A stretch of DNA of 64,000 nt. It comes from Sinomonas humi. GTDB taxonomy: Bacteria > Actinomycetota > Actinomycetes > Actinomycetales > Micrococcaceae. Location: positions 1-64,000 of the forward strand of contig NZ_JTDL01000033.1 in assembly GCF_000802235.1 (NCBI RefSeq), in the 5' to 3' direction. Under the pieces are notes generated by a model, which saw only the letters and a list, made by a program, of their open reading frames with translations, did no database searches and was not told where the DNA came from. Shown here piece by piece: positions 58,791 through 64,000 of the stretch. A program made the translations under genes and the position numbers. How positions within the stretch are numbered: the first letter of the stretch is position 1; the number at the start of each line of letters is the position of its first letter.

Positions 58791-60026
58791 ATGACTGCAC
58801 ACACTCTCGACGAGCTGCTCGCCGATGGTGTCCGTGGGCGGCACGTTCTGGTCCGGTCGGACCTGAACGTGCCGCTCGACGGTTCCACCGTGACCGACGA
58901 CGGCCGGGTCCGCGCGTCCCTTCCCGTCATCTCGAAGCTGGCTGAGGCCGGCGCCCGGGTCATCGTCTTGGCCCACCTCGGCCGCCCCAAGGGGATGCCG
59001 GAAGAGAAGTACTCGCTGCGGCCCGCAGCTGACCGTCTCGCCGAGCTTGCCTCGTTCCCCGTGCGCCTCGCCGGGGACGTGGTCGGCCCGAGCGCCCAGG
59101 AGCTCGCTGCTGGCCTCGGCGACGGCGAAGTCCTCGTGCTGGAGAACGTTCGCTTCGACGCGCACGAGACGAGCAAGATCGACGCCGAACGCGAGGAGTT
59201 TGCGCGCGAGCTTGCGGCGCTCACCGGTGAAAACGGGGCCTACGTCGACGACGCTTTCGGTGCGGTTCACCGCAAGCATGCGAGCGTCTACGACATCGCC
59301 TCGGTTCTGCCCGCCTACCTGGGCGAGCTTGTCCGAGCCGAGGTCGAGGTGCTCAAGCGCCTCACCGAGGGCGCCGAGCGCCCGTACGTCGTGGTCCTCG
59401 GCGGCTCGAAGGTCTCCGACAAGCTCGCGGTGATCGACAACCTCATCGGAAAGGCCGACAGGCTTCTGGTCGGCGGTGGGATGCTGTTCACGTTCCTCGC
59501 CGCGCAGGGGCACAAGGTCGGATCGAGCCTCCTCGAGCGGGACCAGATCCCAACGGTCCAGGCGTACCTCGAGCGGGCGACGGCGGCGGGCACCGAGTTC
59601 GTGCTGCCCACCGACGTCGTGGTCGCCTCGAAGTTCGCTGCCGACGCTGACCACGAGGTCGCGGCGGCCGACGCCATCGAGGAGACCACCTTCGGCGAGG
59701 CGGGGATCGGCCTCGACATCGGCCCTGACACGGCGAAGGCCTTCGCGAACGAGATCGAAGGTGCCAAGACCGTGTTCTGGAACGGGCCGATGGGCGTCTT
59801 CGAGTTCCCTGCCTTCGCGGCGGGCACGAAGGCCGTCGCCCAAGCCCTCGCCGACGCGACCGCGGCGGGTGCCCTCACGGTCGTCGGCGGCGGCGATTCG
59901 GCCGCGGCCGTGCGGACGCTCGGCTTCGCCGATTCCCAGTTCGGGCATATCTCGACTGGGGGCGGGGCGAGCCTCGAATATCTCGAGGGCAAGGAGCTGC
60001 CGGGCTTGACCGCCCTCGGCGCCTAG
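58791..60026 (+). CDS. pgk: phosphoglycerate kinase
   Basis: Makes ATP from 1,3-bisphosphoglycerate. The N-domain has [31 protein letters not shown] and [10 protein letters not shown]; the C-domain has [28 protein letters not shown] and [17 protein letters not shown]. 411 aa is the normal bacterial length. It is 40 bp behind gap and 87 bp before tpiA. Confidence 0.97.
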   Translation: MTAHTLDELLADGVRGRHVLVRSDLNVPLDGSTVTDDGRVRASLPVISKLAEAGARVIVLAHLGRPKGMPEEKYSLRPAADRLAELASFPVRLAGDVVGPSAQELAAGLGDGEVLVLENVRFDAHETSKIDAEREEFARELAALTGENGAYVDDAFGAVHRKHASVYDIASVLPAYLGELVRAEVEVLKRLTEGAERPYVVVLGGSKVSDKLAVIDNLIGKADRLLVGGGMLFTFLAAQGHKVGSSLLERDQIPTVQAYLERATAAGTEFVLPTDVVVASKFAADADHEVAAADAIEETTFGEAGIGLDIGPDTAKAFANEIEGAKTVFWNGPMGVFEFPAFAAGTKAVAQALADATAAGALTVVGGGDSAAAVRTLGFADSQFGHISTGGGASLEYLEGKELPGLTALGA

Positions 60027-60113
60027 CCTTCTCAATGACGCCGGGTGCGCTCACCCTCGAGGGAGCGCACCTGGCGTTCTCTTCGCTTGCAGGAACATCC
60101 CACAGGAGACAGC

Positions 60114-60926
60114 GTGACCACTTCCTCGAACGGCTCGTTCGACCGCATCCCGCTCATCGCCGGCAACTGGAAGATGAACATGGACCACGTCCAGGCCATC
60201 ACCCTCCTCCAGAAGCTGGCCTGGACCCTCGAGGACAAGCGCCACGACTTCGGCCGGGTCGAGGTGGCCATCTTCCCGCCGTTCACCGACCTCCGTGGGG
60301 TGCAGACCCTCGTGCAAGGCGACGACCTCAAGATCGTCTACGGGGGCCAAGACCTCTCGCCCTTCGATTCGGGCGCGTACACCGGGGATATCAGCGGGGC
60401 GTTCCTCGCGAAGCTCGGGTGCACCTACGCCCTCGTTGGCCACAGCGAGCGGCGCACAGTGCACGGCGAGTCTGACGAGGAGCTCAACGCCAAGACGAAG
60501 GCGGCGTACAAGCACGGGCTCGTACCCGTCCTCTGCGTTGGCGAGGGCCTCGAAGTCCGTCAAGCGGGCAAGCACGTCGAGCATACTCTTGCGCAGCTCC
60601 GCGCCGACGTGGACGGGCTCACCCCTGAGCAGGCTTCATCCCTCGTCGTGGCGTACGAGCCCGTGTGGGCCATCGGAACCGGCGAGGTTGCTGGCCCTGA
60701 GGACGCGCAGGAGATGTGCGCAGCCATCCGGGCGGAGCTCTCCTCGATCTTCGGCGACGAGGCCGCACGCGGCACCCGGCTCCTGTACGGCGGCTCCGTC
60801 AAGGCGGCGAACGCGGCGGCGATCCTCAGCCAGCCTGATGTCGACGGCGTGCTCGTCGGCGGCGCGAGCTTGGACCCAGCCGAGTTTGCTAGCATTGTCA
60901 GGTTCGAGAGCCACGCCGGCGCGTAG
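60114..60926 (+). CDS. tpiA: triose-phosphate isomerase
   Basis: Interconverts dihydroxyacetone phosphate and glyceraldehyde 3-phosphate. Active-site parts are [11 protein letters not shown] (Lys), [13 protein letters not shown] (His) and [16 protein letters not shown] (Glu on the flexible loop), with [10 protein letters not shown] and [11 protein letters not shown] binding phosphate. The start GTG 60114 is preceded by CACAGGAGACA; it leaves a 10-residue extension ([10 protein letters not shown]) before the core. 270 aa. Confidence 0.97.
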   Translation: MTTSSNGSFDRIPLIAGNWKMNMDHVQAITLLQKLAWTLEDKRHDFGRVEVAIFPPFTDLRGVQTLVQGDDLKIVYGGQDLSPFDSGAYTGDISGAFLAKLGCTYALVGHSERRTVHGESDEELNAKTKAAYKHGLVPVLCVGEGLEVRQAGKHVEHTLAQLRADVDGLTPEQASSLVVAYEPVWAIGTGEVAGPEDAQEMCAAIRAELSSIFGDEAARGTRLLYGGSVKAANAAAILSQPDVDGVLVGGASLDPAEFASIVRFESHAGA

Positions 60927-61001
60927 CGTTCTCCGTCATCGCTCGACCCGTCGTACTGTTCGACCCGCATTACCACTCGAGGAAGGCCACGAGGCACCAG
61001 C

Positions 61002-61259
61002 GTGCAAGTACTCCAGATCATCCTGCAGATCCTGCTCGGCATCACGAGCCTGCTGCTGACCCTGCTCATCCTCATGCACAAGGGTCGTGGCGGGGGCCTC
61101 TCGGACATGTTCGGCGGCGGAATGTCCTCTGGCCTTGCGTCTTCCGGCGTCGCGGAGCGGAACCTCAACCGCTTCACGATCATCCTCGGCATCACGTGGG
61201 GCGTGGTGATCGTCGCTCTCGGCCTCATCATGCGTTTCTCCGGAACCAGCAGTTCCTGA
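61002..61259 (+). CDS. secG: preprotein translocase subunit SecG
   Basis: The small subunit of the SecYEG channel, 85 aa. Two membrane helices (VLQIILQILLGITSLLLTLL and ILGITWGVVIVALGLIMRF) surround a Gly-rich cytosolic loop (HKGRGGGLSDMFGGGM) that is the family mark. GTG 61002. It follows tpiA by 75 bp, the usual place for secG in actinobacteria. It converges with pgl across the long hairpin. Confidence 0.95.
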   Translation: MQVLQIILQILLGITSLLLTLLILMHKGRGGGLSDMFGGGMSSGLASSGVAERNLNRFTIILGITWGVVIVALGLIMRFSGTSSS

Positions 61260-61304
61260 GAGGAGAGGGGGCTGAAGCCCCAATAACCTTTCAAGGGTCT
61301 CAAC

Positions 61305-61357
61305 CTTCAAGGGTCAGGTCCCGCGGGTGTTCCACCCGCGGGACCTGACCCTTGAAG
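61305..61357. terminator. 25-bp perfect hairpin between secG and pgl
   Basis: Arms 61305-61329 and 61333-61357 are perfectly complementary over 25 bp with the loop TTC. TTCAAGGGTC of the left arm is also present as a direct copy at 61290-61299. The hairpin lies between convergent genes and can stop transcripts from both sides, but it is much longer than the other terminators here. Confidence 0.8.
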
Positions 61358-61381
61358 TGTCTGGGCTCCCTTTTCCGCTTG

Positions 61382-61419
61382 TCCTCCGCTCAGGCGGAAG
61401 TCCTCCGCTCAGGCGGAAG
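61382..61419. repeat. 19-bp perfect tandem repeat at the 3' end of pgl
   Basis: TCCTCCGCTCAGGCGGAAG occurs at 61382-61400 and 61401-61419. Each copy can fold as TCCGC-TCAG-GCGGA. The pgl stop codon (61409-61411) is in the second copy and the same triplet recurs in the first. Confidence 0.9.
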
Positions 61420-62227
61420 CCGGCTCCTTGCGGAGGAGGTTCTCGGGCACCTGCGCGGCGGCGTCGGCGTCGATGAGCCACAGGGTGCGGTTGCGCCCTC
61501 GCGCTCCGGCCGCAGGAACCTGCACGGGCCCAGCTCCCGCAAGGGCGAGACCGACTGCGCCGGCCTTGTCTTCACCCGCCACGAGCATCCAGACCTCGTC
61601 GGCCGACTTGAGCGCGGGGAGCGTGAGGGAGATCCGCTCCGGAGGCGGCTTCGGTGAGTTCGTGACGCCGACGACGGTCGGCTTCGTCTCGCGGATCCCC
61701 GCCATCTCGGGGAAGAGCGACGCCACGTGCGCGTCTGGGCCCACGCCAAGCAGGAGGACGTCGAAGCGGGGGAGAGGGCCCGGCTCGTCGGGCCGACTAT
61801 CCGAAAAGTCGGCCTCGTGTTCCCGCGCCGCAGCTTCCTGAAGCTGCTGCGCGTAGTCCGCCGCGGCGTCGTCCGGGCTCTTGAACTTGTCTGAGTCGCC
61901 GGGGACGTGCACACGGGCAGGGTCGAGCGGGAGCTGGTCCAAGAGCGCTGCGCGCGCCTGGACCACGTTCCGGTCCGGTGAGTCGGCCGCCACGAAGCGC
62001 TCGTCGCCCCACCACACGTTGACCTTCGACCAGTCAACGGCGCGGCAGGCCGGGGACTCCGCGACTGCTCGGAGCGTCCCGATCCCCATCGTGCCGCCCG
62101 TGAGGACGATGGTGGCGTCCCCGTAGCGGTCCTGCGTGTCAACGAGCTTCGTGATGAGGCGCGCCGCTATGGCCGCCAGCAGCACTGACGAATCGGGATG
62201 GATGCTGACGCGTGGATCAGCGCTCAC
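61409..62227 (-). CDS. pgl: 6-phosphogluconolactonase
   Basis: Hydrolyses 6-phosphogluconolactone in the oxidative pentose-phosphate pathway. The DevB-type protein of 272 aa has ATIVLTGGTMGIGTLRAV, VNVWWGDERFVAADSPDRN and FDVLLLGVGPDAHVASLFP, where the His is catalytic. The start overlaps the opcA 3' end by 11 bases. It is the last gene of zwf-opcA-pgl, and its stop codon lies in a tandem repeat. Confidence 0.95.
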   Translation of the reverse strand: MSADPRVSIHPDSSVLLAAIAARLITKLVDTQDRYGDATIVLTGGTMGIGTLRAVAESPACRAVDWSKVNVWWGDERFVAADSPDRNVVQARAALLDQLPLDPARVHVPGDSDKFKSPDDAAADYAQQLQEAAAREHEADFSDSRPDEPGPLPRFDVLLLGVGPDAHVASLFPEMAGIRETKPTVVGVTNSPKPPPERISLTLPALKSADEVWMLVAGEDKAGAVGLALAGAGPVQVPAAGARGRNRTLWLIDADAAAQVPENLLRKEPASA

Positions 62228-63158
62228 TGGGCGTCACACTCCTCAGGTTGGTCCGGGGGAGGCCCTCGGCGAGGACCTCGCCGAACACCTGGTCGGGATC
62301 GAGCCTTCGGAGCTCCTCCGCGAGGCAGTCCTCGAGAGTGCGGCGTGGGAGGGCGATGCGCTGCGACGGCTGGCCCGGCTGGGTCAGCTCGGCGACGGTG
62401 AGGCCCGGCCGGTAGAGCTGGATGTCGCCCGAGGGGCGGTTCAGCCGGACCCGCCGGATGCCGGTACCTGCCGGGTCCGCGACGATGGTCACTGGCACAT
62501 CGAGCTCGAGCGTGAGCCACGCGGCAAGCAGGACGGTGCTGGGCGAGTCCGAGGCACCTTCGACGGTCACTCCTGTGATGGGGGAGTCGTCGGCCTGATC
62601 GAGGGCCGCCGCGAGCTGGATCCGCCAGTTCGTCACGCGGGTCCACGCGAGGTCCGTATCGCCTGCGCGGTAGGTATCACGGATCCGATAGAGCGCCTCG
62701 GTCGGGTCCGGCTCGTTGCCGGAGTCGGTGATCCGTCGATGGGCGATGCAGCCGACGGAGGTCGCGGCGGCGTCGGTCGGAGCACCGTGCGGCCACCACG
62801 CAACGATGGGGGCATCAGGGAGGAGCAGCGCCGCGACGAGTGACTCGCTCTCCTCCGCGAGGCGGCCATAGCCGCGAAGGACGACGACCTCCGAGGCACC
62901 GGCGTCTCCGCCGACGCGGATCTGGCCGTCAATCCTGTCGGCCGCATCGCGGCCTGAATCGACGAGCACGATGATCCGGCAGGGGTGCTCGCGGCTCGCC
63001 TGATTGGCTGCCTCGATGGCCTCCTCCTCGAAGCCGTGCTTCGTAATGACGACGAGCGTCAGGACTCGGCCGAGGGCTACGACTCCGCCCTGATGGCGGA
63101 GGTTCATGAGCTCCTTGGAGATCTTCGAAGTCGTCGTGTGGGGTAGATCGATGATCAA
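62217..63158 (-). CDS. opcA: glucose-6-phosphate dehydrogenase assembly protein OpcA
   Basis: Needed for active Zwf in actinobacteria and cyanobacteria; it helps assemble or stabilise the enzyme. The family start is IIDLPHTTTSKISKELMNLR, followed by ALGRVLTLVVITK, and the middle has SLVAALLLPDAPIVAWWPHG. I place the start at TTG 63158, which overlaps the zwf stop (TTGA) and stands 5 nt behind GGAGG (63168-63164). An in-frame TTG at 63170 would add four residues but has no spaced ribosome-binding site. 313 aa. Confidence 0.92.
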   Translation of the reverse strand: MIIDLPHTTTSKISKELMNLRHQGGVVALGRVLTLVVITKHGFEEEAIEAANQASREHPCRIIVLVDSGRDAADRIDGQIRVGGDAGASEVVVLRGYGRLAEESESLVAALLLPDAPIVAWWPHGAPTDAAATSVGCIAHRRITDSGNEPDPTEALYRIRDTYRAGDTDLAWTRVTNWRIQLAAALDQADDSPITGVTVEGASDSPSTVLLAAWLTLELDVPVTIVADPAGTGIRRVRLNRPSGDIQLYRPGLTVAELTQPGQPSQRIALPRRTLEDCLAEELRRLDPDQVFGEVLAEGLPRTNLRSVTPSER

Positions 63159-64000
63159 GGCCGCCTCCAAGAGCGTCCGTCGCGGGCCATGAGCGCGTCA
63201 GCCGACGCGGGCCCCCAGCTGCCGGGTGCGTAGGGCTCGGGCTTGTCTCCCGTGTTTGCCCAGTACTCTTCGAATGGGTCGAGGATCTTCCACGAGAGCT
63301 CGACTTCCTCGTGCCGAGGGAAGAGCGGCGGCTCCCCGAGCAGGACATCGAGGATGAGCCGTTCGTAGGCCTCGGGAGAGGACTCTGTGAAGGAGTTCCC
63401 GTAGCCGAAGTCCATGCTCACGTCGCGCACTTCCATCTGCGTACCCGGCACCTTGGAGCCGAACCGGATGGTGGCACCCTCGTCCGGCTGCACGCGGATC
63501 ACGACCGCGTTCTGGCCGAACTCGGCGGTGCCCTGGTCGCGGAAGAGGAGGTTGGGGGCCTTCTTGAAGACGACGGCGATCTCCGTCACCCGGCGCCCGA
63601 GGCGCTTTCCGGCGCGGAGGTAGAACGGCACGCTTGCCCAGCGGCGCGTGTTGATGTCCACCCGGATCGCGGCGTAGGTCTCCGTCGTCGAATCGGCCGG
63701 GATGCCTTCTTCCTCGAGGTAGCCCTTGACGAGCTCGCCACCCTGCCAGCCACCCGTGAACTGCCCGCGGGCAGAGTGCTGCGAAAGGTCCTCGGGAAGC
63801 CGCACGGCGGCGAGAACCTTCTCCTTCTCGGCACGCAGATCCTCGGCGTCGAAGGAGATGGGCTCCTCCATCGCGGTGAGGGCAAGGAGCTGGAGCAGGT
63901 GGTTCTGGATGACGTCACGCGCTGCGCCCACGCCGTCGTAATAGCCGGCGCGGCCGCCTGTTCCGATGTCCTCGGCCATCGTGATCTGGACGTGGTCGAC
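63155..64000 (-). CDS. zwf: glucose-6-phosphate dehydrogenase, C-terminal part (cut by window end)
   Basis: Oxidises glucose 6-phosphate and makes NADPH. Only the last 281 codons are in the window; the gene goes on past 64000. Visible parts are VDHVQITMAEDIGTGGRAGYYD, RDVIQNHLLQLLALTAMEEP, VPFYLRAGKRLGRRVTEIAVVFK and the C-terminal ILDPFEEYWANTGDKPEPYAPGSWGPASAD, all typical. The nucleotide-binding N-terminus and the catalytic His region are outside, so activity cannot be judged. Its stop overlaps the opcA start. Confidence 0.95.
   Translation of the reverse strand, partial: VDHVQITMAEDIGTGGRAGYYDGVGAARDVIQNHLLQLLALTAMEEPISFDAEDLRAEKEKVLAAVRLPEDLSQHSARGQFTGGWQGGELVKGYLEEEGIPADSTTETYAAIRVDINTRRWASVPFYLRAGKRLGRRVTEIAVVFKKAPNLLFRDQGTAEFGQNAVVIRVQPDEGATIRFGSKVPGTQMEVRDVSMDFGYGNSFTESSPEAYERLILDVLLGEPPLFPRHEEVELSWKILDPFEEYWANTGDKPEPYAPGSWGPASADALMARDGRSWRRP

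Overview
The window reads as a contiguous piece of a high-GC actinobacterial chromosome, most likely Micrococcales and probably family Micrococcaceae (Arthrobacter/Sinomonas-like). The grounds are strong G/C third-position bias, WhiA, OpcA, a PdtaR-type ANTAR regulator, an Eis-like acetyltransferase, the tryptophan-operon membrane protein family, and many leaderless ATG/GTG starts sitting 6-7 nt behind a TANNNT box. The genus is inferred, not proven. No insertion sequence, prophage, integrase or CRISPR array was seen; almost everything is core metabolism and information processing. Layout: (1) 1-5000: 3' end of tRNA-Val with a terminator, a PD-(D/E)XK nuclease-like protein, then the tightly overlapped def-fmt-rsmB-rpe run. 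(2) 5000-9020: FMN riboswitch, a probable 24-codon leader ORF, and ribD-ribE-ribB-ribA-ribH for riboflavin synthesis, with ribB and ribA as separate genes. (3) 9100-18600: hisE-hisG-hisF, two reverse-strand genes, hisI, then trpE, two small membrane proteins, trpC-trpB-trpA. (4) 18600-27500: gltB-gltD (glutamate synthase), pyk and, convergent to it across a bidirectional terminator, pdtaR. (5) 27600-38500: tRNA-Leu(CAA), a phosphate transporter behind a PhoP-box-like repeat, a DHFR/RibD-like reductase, a hotdog thioesterase, polA, an Eis-like acetyltransferase, a polysaccharide deacetylase lipoprotein, rpsA, a YigZ protein and coaE. (6) 38600-57450: uvrB, an S33 hydrolase, a GNAT, a Ski2-like DUF3516 helicase, a Tam-like methyltransferase, an MBL hydrolase, a short GntR regulator, uvrA behind a LexA-like palindrome, a HAD phosphatase, an acyltransferase, uvrC, the rapZ-yvcK-whiA cluster, and sodA. 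(7) 57740-64000: glycolytic gap-pgk-tpiA with secG, facing the oxidative pentose-phosphate genes zwf (cut by the window end)-opcA-pgl across a 25-bp perfect hairpin. Functionally the window joins carbon metabolism (gap, pgk, tpiA, pyk, zwf, pgl, rpe) to amino-acid and flavin synthesis, and it holds the whole UvrABC system plus the repair polymerase PolA. The most interesting material is regulatory and non-coding rather than new enzymes: the riboflavin leader, the gap-leader palindrome, the phosphate-transporter repeat, the long secG/pgl hairpin, the trpA-gltB interval where an lgt gene might have been expected, and the repeated leaderless-promoter pattern.
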